From Achromobacter pulmonis (lineage in GTDB: Bacteria > Pseudomonadota > Gammaproteobacteria > Burkholderiales > Burkholderiaceae_B), in NCBI RefSeq assembly GCF_002885955.2, contig NZ_POQS01000007.1:201710-244657 (forward strand): a DNA stretch of 42,948 bases. Direction: 5' to 3'. Every line of letters starts with the position of its first letter. Within the stretch, counting starts at the first letter, position 1. Below are positions 24,914 to 32,760 of the stretch, piece by piece. The translations under genes were made by a program, and so were the position numbers. The notes below the pieces were generated by a model, which ran no database searches, was not told the origin of the DNA, and saw only the letters and a program-made list of their open reading frames with translations.

Positions 24914-25072
24914 ATGTCGCATTTCACGCTGTTGCCCGCGCGGCCGGGCGCCGCGCCGCCCGCGCGCTCCGCTTTTCTCGTCTCCGCCTGGCGCCGCATG
25001 GCGATCGCGCTGGCCGTGGCCGCGGTCTTGTGGGCCCTGACCGGCTGGGCGCTGGACTGGTGGCCGCGATGA
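24914..25072 (+). CDS. 52-residue single-helix membrane peptide, first gene of the znu operon
   Basis: The ATG lies 24 bases after the Zur operator. The peptide starts MSHFTLLPARPG, then has a basic stretch (SAWRRM) and one membrane helix, AIALAVAAVLWALTGWALDWW, ending with an arginine. Its TGA overlaps the znuC ATG by four bases (ATGA), the same arrangement as znuC-znuB, which argues for a real translated gene. I do not recognise a family. It may modulate the ZnuBC permease or serve only for translational coupling. Confidence 0.65.
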   Translation: MSHFTLLPARPGAAPPARSAFLVSAWRRMAIALAVAAVLWALTGWALDWWPR

Positions 25073-25788
25073 GCGCGCCCATCGCCATCGAGCTCGACAA
25101 CGCCTCTTTCGGCTGGCATGGCCATGCCGCGCTGAAGTCGGTGTCGGGACGTTTCGCGGCCGGCGGCATGACCGCCGTGGTGGGGCCCAACGGCGCCGGC
25201 AAGTCCACGCTGATCAAAGGCATCATGGGCGTGCTGCGCCCCATGAGTGGCAGCGTGCGCGTGACCGGCGCCGGCCGCGCCGGGCTGGCGTGGCTGCCGC
25301 AGGCCGCCGAGCTGGACCGCTCGTTTCCCGCCACGGTGCTGGAACTGGCAGCCATGGGCGCGTGGCGCCGCGTGGGCGGATGGCGCCGCGTCGCGGGCGA
25401 GGAACTGGAGCGCTGCATGGCCGCGCTGGAAACGGTGGGCCTGGCCGACGCGGCCGGGCGCGCCGTGGGCGCGCTGTCCGGCGGCCAGATGCAGCGCGCG
25501 CTGTTTGCGCGCATGCTGGTGCAGGACGCGCCGGTACTGCTGCTGGACGAGCCCTTCGCCGCCGTCGACAGCCATACGGCCGACGAACTGATGGCCTTGC
25601 TTTGCGGCCTGCACGGCCAGGGCCGGACCGTGATCGCGGTGCTGCACGACCTGGACCTGGTGCGCGATCACTTTCCCGAATGCCTGCTGCTTTCCGGCTC
25701 GGTGGTGGCCTGGGGCGATACCGCCGGCGCGCTCGACGACGCGCATCTGCGGGCGGCGCGCGCCTGGCGCGCGGAGTTCGCGGCATGA
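25069..25788 (+). CDS. znuC: Zinc ABC transporter ATP-binding protein
   Basis: The ATPase of the high-affinity zinc importer. The 239-residue protein has Walker A GPNGAGKST, signature LSGGQ, Walker B LLLDEPF and the switch histidine in AVLHDLDLV. The start MSAPIAIELDNASFGW is chosen because it overlaps the upstream mini-gene by ATGA and fits the family start; an in-frame GTG at 25030 would add 13 residues of no similarity. Its own stop overlaps the znuB start by four bases. Confidence 0.92.
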   Translation: MSAPIAIELDNASFGWHGHAALKSVSGRFAAGGMTAVVGPNGAGKSTLIKGIMGVLRPMSGSVRVTGAGRAGLAWLPQAAELDRSFPATVLELAAMGAWRRVGGWRRVAGEELERCMAALETVGLADAAGRAVGALSGGQMQRALFARMLVQDAPVLLLDEPFAAVDSHTADELMALLCGLHGQGRTVIAVLHDLDLVRDHFPECLLLSGSVVAWGDTAGALDDAHLRAARAWRAEFAA

Positions 25789-26651
25789 GCCTGGCGCAAT
25801 GGGTGGTGTCGCCCTTCCTGGACTACGGCTTCATGCGGCGGGCGCTGGCCGGCGCCTGCGCGCTGTCGCTGGGCGCGGCGCCGCTCGGCGTGTTCCTGGT
25901 GCTGCGGCGCATGAGCCTGATGGGCGATGCGATGTCGCACGCCATCCTGCCCGGCGTGGCGGCGGGCTTTCTGCTGTCGGGCCTGTCGCTGGGCGCGATG
26001 ATGCTGGGCGGCATCGCCACGGGCCTGGCCGTGGCCCTGCTGGCGGGCCTGGTGGCCAGGCTCACGCCGCTGCGCGAGGACGCCAGCTTCGCCGCGTTCT
26101 ACCTGATCTCGCTGGGGCTGGGCGTGCTGCTGGTGTCGCTGCGCGGCTCCAACATGGATCTGCTGCACGTGCTGTTCGGCACGCTGCTGGGCCTGGACGA
26201 CGCGGCGCTGCTGCTGGTGACGGCGGTGGCCAGCGCGACCCTGCTGGCGCTGGCCGCGATCTACCGGCTGCTGGTGGCCGAATGCCTGGACCCGGGCTTC
26301 CTGCGCGCCGCCGGCGGCGCGGGCAGCCGCGTCCACATGGGCTTTCTGGTGCTGGTGGTGGTGAACCTGGTGGCGGGGTTCCAGGTGCTGGGCACCTTGA
26401 TGGTGGTCGGGATCATGATGTTGCCCGCCGCCGCGGCGCGGTTCTGGGTCCGTTCCGCAGCCGGCCAGATCGGGCTGGCCGCGGGCCTGGGCGTGGCGGC
26501 GTCGGTGGCCGGGCTGCTCGTGTCGTACCACTTCGACGTGCCGGCCTCGCCTGCCATCATCCTGGCCGCCGGCGCCGGTTATCTGTTTTCCGTCGTGGGC
26601 GGCCCGCAAGGCGGGCTGCTGCGCACCCCGCGCCGCATGCGGCCGGCCTGA
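25785..26651 (+). CDS. znuB: Zinc ABC transporter permease
   Basis: The 288-residue ABC-3 family permease has about eight membrane helices. FLVLRRMSLMGDAMSHAILPGVA is the family hallmark that touches the ATPase, and QVLGTLMVVGIMMLPAAAARFW the second one. Manganese and iron ABC-3 permeases look alike; the Zur operator and the histidine-rich binding protein make zinc the likely ion. It starts by ATGA overlap with znuC and ends 18 bases before znuA. Confidence 0.92.
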   Translation: MSLAQWVVSPFLDYGFMRRALAGACALSLGAAPLGVFLVLRRMSLMGDAMSHAILPGVAAGFLLSGLSLGAMMLGGIATGLAVALLAGLVARLTPLREDASFAAFYLISLGLGVLLVSLRGSNMDLLHVLFGTLLGLDDAALLLVTAVASATLLALAAIYRLLVAECLDPGFLRAAGGAGSRVHMGFLVLVVVNLVAGFQVLGTLMVVGIMMLPAAAARFWVRSAAGQIGLAAGLGVAASVAGLLVSYHFDVPASPAIILAAGAGYLFSVVGGPQGGLLRTPRRMRPA

Positions 26652-26669
26652 TTCAAAAGGAGATTCGAC

Positions 26670-27638
26670 ATGGGTTCCGTTTTCCGCGCGCTGCTGGCCG
26701 CGGCCGGTTTCTCTCTTGCGGCTGCGTCCGGCGCCGCGCCCGCCGATGCGCCGCTGCGGGCGGTGGCCAGTTTTTCCATCCTGGGCGACATCGTGCGCGA
26801 GGTGGGCGGCGACGACGTCAGCGTGGCCACGCTGGTCGGCCCCGATGGCGACGCGCACGAGTACGAGCCCACGCCCAGCGATGCGAAGCAGCTGTCCGCC
26901 GCCCGCGTGCTGTTCGTCAACGGCCTGGATTTCGAGACCTGGATGCCGCGCCTGGCGAAGTCCGCGGGCTTTTCCGGCCTGACCGTGGTGGCCTCGCAGG
27001 GCGTGGCCCCGCGCAAGTTCGCCGGGCCGCGGGAGGAACACGATCACGACCACGACCACGGCCACGATCATGACGACGACGCCGGCCACGATCATGGCCA
27101 CCATCACGGCGACCTGGACCCGCACGCCTGGCAGGACCTGTCCAACGGCGTGATCTACGCCCGTAACGTGGCCGAAGGCCTGGCCGCCGCCGACCCGGCG
27201 CGCGCCCCGGCCTACCGCCAGCGCGCGCAGGCCTACATCGCGCGCCTGCAGGCGCTGGACGCCGAGACCCGCAAGACCTTCGCCGCGATCCCGGCCGAGC
27301 GCCGCAAGGTCGTGACCTCGCACGACGCCTTCGGCTATTTCGGCGACGCCTACGGGGTGGACTTCATTGCCGCGATGGGCGTGTCCACCGACGCCGAGCC
27401 GTCGGCGGCCGAGGTGGCGCGCATCATCGGGCAGGTCAGGCGCGAGCGCGTGCCGGCGGTGTTCGTGGAAAATATCAGCAGCCCCAGGCTGGTCGAGCAG
27501 ATCGCGCGCGAAACCGGCGCCAGGGTGGGCGGCACGCTGTATTCCGATGCGCTGTCCAAGGCCGGCCAGCCCGGCGCTACTTATCTGGAGATGTTCGAAT
27601 GGAACGCACGCCAGCTCGCCGCGGCCTTGCGGCCCTGA
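26670..27638 (+). CDS. znuA: Periplasmic zinc-binding protein
   Basis: The 322-residue cluster A-I binding protein delivers zinc to ZnuBC. A signal peptide runs to about residue 26 (LAAASGAAPADA). Metal ligands are recognisable as the histidine in DAHEYEP, DPHAWQD after the loop, and SHDAFGYF. A histidine/aspartate-rich loop (about residues 118-148, EEHDHDHDHGHDHDDDAGHDHG) is the mark of zinc-specific members as opposed to manganese ones. An AGGAGA ribosome site precedes the ATG. Its last 40 bases overlap the DUF1007 gene. Confidence 0.93.
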   Translation: MGSVFRALLAAAGFSLAAASGAAPADAPLRAVASFSILGDIVREVGGDDVSVATLVGPDGDAHEYEPTPSDAKQLSAARVLFVNGLDFETWMPRLAKSAGFSGLTVVASQGVAPRKFAGPREEHDHDHDHGHDHDDDAGHDHGHHHGDLDPHAWQDLSNGVIYARNVAEGLAAADPARAPAYRQRAQAYIARLQALDAETRKTFAAIPAERRKVVTSHDAFGYFGDAYGVDFIAAMGVSTDAEPSAAEVARIIGQVRRERVPAVFVENISSPRLVEQIARETGARVGGTLYSDALSKAGQPGATYLEMFEWNARQLAAALRP

Positions 27639-28282
27639 GCGCCGCCGCGTCCTTGCTGGCCGCCGGCGACGCCGGCGCGCATCCGCATATGTGGATAGAC
27701 GCCCGCGCGGCCGTCGAGATCGACGCCGGGCGGCGCATCACGGCGCTGCGGCAGGTATGGCTGTTCGACGAGATGTTCGGGGCCTACGCCACGCAAGGCC
27801 TAAAGAAGGACCGCAACGGCGCGCTGGCGCCGGATGTCCTGCGGGGCATGGCGCAGGATTGGATGAAGGCGCTGGGCGAACCCGTCACGCACTACTTCAC
27901 CCGCGTCACGGTGGATGGCAAGAGCCTGGCCTTCGGCGCGCCGCAGGACGCGCGCGTCGACTGGAACCCCAAGACCGGGCGGCTGAGCCTGTCCTTCACG
28001 CTGCCCCTGGCCGAGCCGGCGGCGCCGGGCGCGGCAGGCGCGCAAGTGGACATCTACGACCCGACCTACTTTGTCGCCTACGCCTTCGACGCCAAGGACG
28101 CGGTCGCGCTTGGCGGCCCGCAAGGCGCGTCCTGTACGTCGGCGTACCGCAAGCCCAAGGAACTGGATTGGAAAACCCTGCAGCAACTGGCCGCGATACC
28201 GGCCGACCCGGACGCGTTGCCCGACGAACTCTTCGCCATCACCAAGGGGCTCACGCATCGCATCGAGGTGCGCTGCCTGTAG
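27599..28282 (+). CDS. DUF1007 periplasmic protein, ZevA-like
   Basis: A signal peptide (RRGLAALSAAASLLAAGDAGA) precedes the mature start HPHMWIDARAAVEID, the DUF1007 hallmark. ELFAITKGLTHRIEVRCL ends the 227-residue protein. In Haemophilus influenzae the DUF1007 protein ZevA binds zinc and works with the NicO-type permease ZevB; the same pair is present here directly behind znuCBA. The ATG lies 40 bases before the znuA stop. This long overlap is kept because later start codons would destroy the signal peptide. Two cysteines (SCTSA and RCL) may form a disulfide. Confidence 0.82.
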   Translation: MERTPARRGLAALSAAASLLAAGDAGAHPHMWIDARAAVEIDAGRRITALRQVWLFDEMFGAYATQGLKKDRNGALAPDVLRGMAQDWMKALGEPVTHYFTRVTVDGKSLAFGAPQDARVDWNPKTGRLSLSFTLPLAEPAAPGAAGAQVDIYDPTYFVAYAFDAKDAVALGGPQGASCTSAYRKPKELDWKTLQQLAAIPADPDALPDELFAITKGLTHRIEVRCL

Positions 28283-29223
28283 CTGCGGCCGCGCTGCTGC
28301 TGTGGCTGGGATGGAGCGCGGCGGCGGCGCAGGGCGCGCATCCGTTCGGCGTGCCGGAAAGTGGCGGCGCGGGCGGGCCGGGCTGGCTGTCGGGCGTCTT
28401 CGGCCAGGTCGCCGTCTGGCAATCGCATTTCTATCGCCAGCTGACGGGCGCGGTGCGCGCCTGGCAGCAGGACGGCGGCGCGGCCTGGGCCCTGGTCGGG
28501 CTGTCGTTCGCCTACGGCGTGTTCCACGCGCTGGGGCCGGGGCATGGCAAGGCGGTGATCTCCTCCTATGTGCTGGCGAACCGCCAGACCGCCCGCAACG
28601 GCGCGCTGCTGGCGCTGGTGTCCGCGCTGGTGCAGGCGCTGGTGGCGATCGCGATGGTGGCGGTGCTGGCGCTGGCGTTCAACGCCACCGCCGCGCTGAT
28701 GAACGCGGCTACGCGCTGGCTGGAACTGGCCTCGTATGCGCTGGTGACGGCGCTGGGCGCCTGGCTGGTCTGGGCCAGGGCGATCCGTCCGCTGCGCGCG
28801 CGCGCCGCCACTTCCGCGCACGTCCACGCGCACGCACACGATTGCGGCTGCGGGCACGCGCATGCGCCCGAGGCGGCAAGCGTGGCCGGCCCGCTGGACC
28901 GCCGGCGCGCCGTGTCGGCGGTGCTGGCCGTGGGCCTGCGGCCCTGCAGCGGCGCGCTGATCGTGCTGGTGTTCGCCTTGTCTCAGGGCTTTTTCCTGGC
29001 CGGCGTGGCCTCGGCGCTGGCGATGGGCGCGGGCACGGGCCTGACCGTCGCGGCGCTGGCCATGCTGGCCGTGGCGGCCGGCGGCGCGGCCGACCGCCTG
29101 GGGCGCCGGCTTTCGGGCGCGAGCGCGGCGCGCCTGCGCTACGGCGTGCAGGCGCTGGCGGCGCTTGCCGTGCTGTTGCTGGGGGTGATGCTGCTGGGCG
29201 GCGCGCTGGCCGCGGGCGGCTAG
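28273..29223 (+). CDS. NicO/RcnA-family metal permease, ZevB-like (start codon unclear)
   Basis: A membrane protein of about 316 residues: signal-like helix PVAAAALLLWLGWSAAAAQG, then GAHPFGVPE, the NicO motifs FHALGPGHGKAVISSYVLA and VGLRPCSGALIVLVFAL, and a histidine-rich cytoplasmic loop (HVHAHAHDCGCGHAHA). The family moves nickel, cobalt or, in ZevB, zinc. No ATG, GTG or TTG lies just before the first helix: the nearest are TTG 28168 (adding 35 arginine-rich residues) and GTG 28351 (removing the helix). CTG 28273, used here, would give the best signal, 10 bases before the DUF1007 stop. Expression by coupling or frameshift from that gene is also possible. Confidence 0.7.
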   Translation: MPVAAAALLLWLGWSAAAAQGAHPFGVPESGGAGGPGWLSGVFGQVAVWQSHFYRQLTGAVRAWQQDGGAAWALVGLSFAYGVFHALGPGHGKAVISSYVLANRQTARNGALLALVSALVQALVAIAMVAVLALAFNATAALMNAATRWLELASYALVTALGAWLVWARAIRPLRARAATSAHVHAHAHDCGCGHAHAPEAASVAGPLDRRRAVSAVLAVGLRPCSGALIVLVFALSQGFFLAGVASALAMGAGTGLTVAALAMLAVAAGGAADRLGRRLSGASAARLRYGVQALAALAVLLLGVMLLGGALAAGG

Positions 29224-29224
29224 G

Positions 29225-30208
29225 TCAGGACTTGCGGCCGGCGCGCGGATGGGCCTGGTCGTAGGCGCGGGCCAGATGCTGGAAGTCCAGCCGGGTGTAG
29301 ACCTGGGTGGTGGAGATGTTGGCGTGGCCCAGCATTTCCTGCACGGCGCGCAGGTCCTGCGCGGATTGCAGCACGTGGCTGGCGAAGCTGTGGCGCAGCA
29401 CGTGCGGATGCACGTGGGTGGGCACGCCGGCCGCTTGCGCCACGCGCGCCAGCTGCAGCTGCACCACGCGCGGCGAGATGCGGCGTCCGCGCGCGCCCAG
29501 GAACAGCGCGGCGGCGTCGGCCGGCGGCGCGCTGAAGGGCGCGAGCTGCGGGCGCGCGGCGATCCATTTGCGCAAGGCTTCCAGGGCCGCGTGGCCGACC
29601 GGCACGGAGCGGCGCTTGCCGCCCTTGCCCAGCACCACGACCTCGGCTTCGTCCAGGTTCAGCCAGCCGCGCGATTCATAGCCGTCGGCGCGCTCGTAGC
29701 GCAGGTCCAGCCCGACCAGCTCGGACAGCCGCAGGCCGCTGGAATAAAGCAGTTCGAACATGGCCTGGTCGCGCAGCGCGGCGGGCTCGGTCGCCACCTG
29801 CGCGGGGGCGCGGTCCAGCAGCGCCTGGGTCTGTTCCACCGACAAGGCCTTGGGCAGGCCGCGCGGGGCCTTGGGCGCGCGCACGCCCGCCACCGGATTG
29901 CCGGCCAGCCCGGCCGCCGGCGCCCACCATTGATAGAAGCCGCGCCAGGCCGCCAGCGTGCGCGCCAGGCTGCGCGGGCCGCGGCCCTCGGCGTGCAGGC
30001 GCGCCACGAACTGGCGGATGTGGCCGTTGCCGACCTGCTCCAGCGGCAGCCCGGCCTTGTCGACCAGGGCGCGCAGGAAGTGCAGTTCGCGGCGGTAGCC
30101 GTCCAGCGTATGGGGCGAATAGCGGCGGTTGGCCGCCAGATACTGCAGCCAGGCGCCCATCGCGTCGGGCAGGGGCGCCGGGGCGGTGTCGTGGGCGGCC
30201 TCTGCCAT
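29225..30208 (-). CDS. xerC: Tyrosine site-specific recombinase XerC
   Basis: XerC with XerD resolves chromosome dimers at dif. The 327-residue protein has the N-terminal SAM-like domain (to about residue 105) and the full catalytic set R160, K195, H269, R272, H295 and Y304 (SSGLRLSEL, GKGGKRR, HPHVLRHSFASH, LGHANISTTQVYTRLDF). The last gene of the lpxL-lpxL-dapF-DUF484-xerC run, it follows DUF484 by one base, an order shared with other proteobacteria (dapF-yigA-xerC). Its stop nearly touches the permease stop from the other strand. A phage integrase is unlikely given the context. Confidence 0.93.
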   Translation of the reverse strand: MAEAAHDTAPAPLPDAMGAWLQYLAANRRYSPHTLDGYRRELHFLRALVDKAGLPLEQVGNGHIRQFVARLHAEGRGPRSLARTLAAWRGFYQWWAPAAGLAGNPVAGVRAPKAPRGLPKALSVEQTQALLDRAPAQVATEPAALRDQAMFELLYSSGLRLSELVGLDLRYERADGYESRGWLNLDEAEVVVLGKGGKRRSVPVGHAALEALRKWIAARPQLAPFSAPPADAAALFLGARGRRISPRVVQLQLARVAQAAGVPTHVHPHVLRHSFASHVLQSAQDLRAVQEMLGHANISTTQVYTRLDFQHLARAYDQAHPRAGRKS

Positions 30209-30209
30209 G

Positions 30210-30887
30210 CTAGGCCTTGGGGCTGGCCGGATTCAGGCGGTGCAGCGCGGCCGAGGCCAGCTGGGCGATGGACTCCAGGAAGGTGGTGCCCATTTCCGGC
30301 GTGAAGCGGGCGGGGTCGTCCGAGCCCAGCACCAGCAGGCCGACGGCCGGGCCGTCGGCTTCCAGGCGCAGCGGCACCAGCGCCAGCGACTGGGGCTTGG
30401 CGTCCAGCCAGCCGGCGGCTTCGAAGCCGGTGTCGTTGCCGCAGTACGGCGTCTTGAGGCTGTCGGTGAAGGTGCGCACGTCCTGCGAGACGGGCTCGCC
30501 ATAGCCGGTCGGGGGCAGCTCCGACAGGTCCCACAGGCGCAGCGCCACGTGGTTCAGGTCGAACTGCTCGGCCAGGCCCAGCGCGATCTCGCCCGGCACG
30601 CGCTGCGGGTCGCATTCGGACAGCATGCGGCTGCACCACTTGGCCACGTGCGTGCCGATGGTTTCGTTGGCGGTGGCGTTGCGCACCAGCTCGTTGAGGC
30701 GCCATTCCAGTTCGCGGTTGCGCTCGCGCAGCGTCATGATCTGGCGTTCGCCCAGCGAAATCGCGCGCGAGCCGTGCGGATGGGGCACTTGCAGCGTGGC
30801 GAAGACGTCGGCGTGTTCGTCGAAAAAGCCCGGGTTGTCCTGCAGGAAGACGGCGATGTCCTGGGCGGTGAGAGCGGTATCAGTCAT
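30210..30887 (-). CDS. DUF484 family protein (GAF-like)
   Basis: The 225-residue protein starts with the DUF484 motif IAVFLQDNPGFFDEHADVFATLQVPHPH, split by a coiled-coil stretch (RQIMTLRERNRELEWRLNEL), and ends in a GAF-like domain (SLALVPLRLEADGPAVGLLVLGSDDPARF). The family always sits between dapF and xerC and its function is not established. The start lies 3 bases after the dapF stop and the stop one base before xerC, so it is co-translated with both. Confidence 0.88.
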   Translation of the reverse strand: MTDTALTAQDIAVFLQDNPGFFDEHADVFATLQVPHPHGSRAISLGERQIMTLRERNRELEWRLNELVRNATANETIGTHVAKWCSRMLSECDPQRVPGEIALGLAEQFDLNHVALRLWDLSELPPTGYGEPVSQDVRTFTDSLKTPYCGNDTGFEAAGWLDAKPQSLALVPLRLEADGPAVGLLVLGSDDPARFTPEMGTTFLESIAQLASAALHRLNPASPKA

Positions 30888-30890
30888 GGC

Positions 30891-31784
30891 TTATCGGTTC
30901 AGCCCCATGGAGAAAACGAGCTTGTCGATGTCGACCTGCCCCGTGTAGACGGATTGCGCCGGGCCGGTCATGCGCAGCTGTTCGCCGTTCCAGGCGACGG
31001 TCAGCGTGCCGCCGCGCGTCTGCACGCGCACCGGGGAATCGAGCAGGCCGCGGCGGATGCCGGCGGCGACGGCGGCGCAGGCGCCGGTGCCGCAGGCCAG
31101 GGTTTCGCCCGCGCCGCGTTCGAACACGCGCAGGCGGATATTGCCGCGGTCCAGCACCTGCATGAAGCCGGCGTTGACGCGGCGCGCAAAGCGCGGATGG
31201 GTCTCGATCAGCGGGCCGAGGATGGCGACGGGCGCGGTGTCCACGTTTTCCACGACCTGCACGGCGTGCGGGTTGGAGATCGCCACCGCCGAAAGCCAGA
31301 CGCTGCGCGGCAGGCCGGCCGGCGCGTCGAGTTCCAGCTGCCACAGCGTGTCCTCGCCCTCGGGGCGCGAGGCCAGGCCGGCGGTGTCGAAGGGTAGGGC
31401 GGCCGGGTCGAAGCGGGTGCTGCCCATGTCGACCGTGACCTGCTCGTCGTCGCCTTCGTCCAGGACCAGGATGCCGGTGGCGATTTCGGCGCGCAGCGGA
31501 TTGCGGTCGGACAGGCCCTGCTCGTGCACGAAACGCACGAAGCAGCGCGCGCCGTTGCCGCAGTGTTCGACTTCGCTGCCGTCGGAATTGAAAATCCGGT
31601 AGCGGAAATCGGCGTCGGGCCGGGTGGCCGGCTCGACCAGCAGGATCTGGTCGGCGCCGATGCCGAAATGCCGGTCGCCCAGGGCGCGCGCGCGCTCCGG
31701 CGTCATTTCGATGGTTTGGCGCACGCCGTCGAGCACGACGAAATCGTTGCCCGCGCCATGCATTTTGGTGAAGTTCCAGTTCAT
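30891..31784 (-). CDS. dapF: Diaminopimelate epimerase
   Basis: DapF converts LL- to meso-diaminopimelate for lysine and peptidoglycan. The 297-residue protein has the two catalytic cysteines, C75 (EHCGNGARCF) and C231 (ACGTGACAA), one in each half of the pseudo-symmetric fold. It begins MNWNFTKMHGAGNDF, the family start; an ATG 18 bases upstream (31802) gives six extra residues and is less likely. It lies 46 bases after the second lpxL gene. Confidence 0.94.
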   Translation of the reverse strand: MNWNFTKMHGAGNDFVVLDGVRQTIEMTPERARALGDRHFGIGADQILLVEPATRPDADFRYRIFNSDGSEVEHCGNGARCFVRFVHEQGLSDRNPLRAEIATGILVLDEGDDEQVTVDMGSTRFDPAALPFDTAGLASRPEGEDTLWQLELDAPAGLPRSVWLSAVAISNPHAVQVVENVDTAPVAILGPLIETHPRFARRVNAGFMQVLDRGNIRLRVFERGAGETLACGTGACAAVAAGIRRGLLDSPVRVQTRGGTLTVAWNGEQLRMTGPAQSVYTGQVDIDKLVFSMGLNR

Positions 31785-31830
31785 CACCGGATTATCGCCC
31801 ATTATCGGGGCGCGGGCCGCGCGGCCGGGC

Positions 31831-32721
31831 TCAGTAGAGCTTGGGCTCGCCCGGCGGGCGCGTCTTGAAACGGCGGTGGACCCAGTAGTACTGGCTGGGG
31901 CAGCGGCGCACCCACGATTCGAGTTCGCGGTTCAGGCGGGCGGTGGCCTCCTCCAGCGAGTCCTCGCCCGGGAAGTCGGCCAGCGGCGGCAGCACGTCGA
32001 TGTGATAGCGGCCGGTTTGCGGATTCCAGAAGCCCACGATGGGCATGACCGCGGCGTTCCACTTCTTGGCCAGTTGCGCGGTGGCCAGCAGGGTGGCGGC
32101 CGGCACGCCGAAAAACGGCACGAACACCGAGCCCTGGCGGCCGAAGTCCATGTCGGGCAGGTAGTAGACCGGGCGCGGCGCGCGCAGGTGGCGCAGCAGC
32201 TCGCGCACGCCGTCCTTGCGGCTGACCAGAAAGACCTCGTTGAAGCGGGCGCGGCCCGCGGCCACCACCGCGTCGATGTGCGGATCGCTTTGCGGGGTGT
32301 ACATGGTGGCGCCGCTGGGCACCTCCATGGTGAGCCGGGTGGCGGCGGCGTCGAGCGCGATGAAGTGCGGGGCCAGCAGGATGACCGAGCGGCCTTCGGC
32401 CGTCAGGGCGTTGATGCGCTCGCTGCCGGTTTCCGTCACCATTTCCTTGATGGCCTCCGGCGTGCCGTACCAGAGCACGCCGCGGTCGACGATGGATTGC
32501 GCCAGCGCGCGGAAGTGTTCGGCCAGCCAGCGCTCGCGCACCGCTTCGGGCTGGTCGGGAAAGCACAGTTCCAGATTGCGCCGGACGATGCGCGCGCGCG
32601 ACTTGGCCAGGCGCGGCGCCAGCCAGCCCAGGCAGGCGCCGATACGCAGCCGGGTCGACGGTTTGGCGCGGCCGAACCATTTCATCAGGGAGACCAGCGC
32701 GCGCGTTTTGAAATCAGTCAT
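31831..32721 (-). CDS. lpxL: Lipid A late acyltransferase (LpxL/HtrB family), second of a tandem pair
   Basis: These inner-membrane enzymes add a secondary acyl chain to Kdo-lipid A. The 296-residue protein has the catalytic H-x4-D motif H119-D124 (APHFIALD), PDMDFGRQGSVFVPFFGV and SYYWVHRRFKTRP-like ending (QYYWVHRRFKTR). B. pertussis carries an lpxL1-lpxL2 pair with different acyl preferences; which of the two this is cannot be read from the sequence. It follows the first copy by 39 bases. Confidence 0.9.
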   Translation of the reverse strand: MTDFKTRALVSLMKWFGRAKPSTRLRIGACLGWLAPRLAKSRARIVRRNLELCFPDQPEAVRERWLAEHFRALAQSIVDRGVLWYGTPEAIKEMVTETGSERINALTAEGRSVILLAPHFIALDAAATRLTMEVPSGATMYTPQSDPHIDAVVAAGRARFNEVFLVSRKDGVRELLRHLRAPRPVYYLPDMDFGRQGSVFVPFFGVPAATLLATAQLAKKWNAAVMPIVGFWNPQTGRYHIDVLPPLADFPGEDSLEEATARLNRELESWVRRCPSQYYWVHRRFKTRPPGEPKLY

Positions 32722-32760
32722 AAGTATCAGCAGGGAAACGGGCGGGGGGCGCGGCGGGAT

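Noticed and set aside
27061..27110. Tandem DNA repeat in znuA
   Set aside because: It is the codon pattern of the histidine/aspartate loop, not an independent repeat element.
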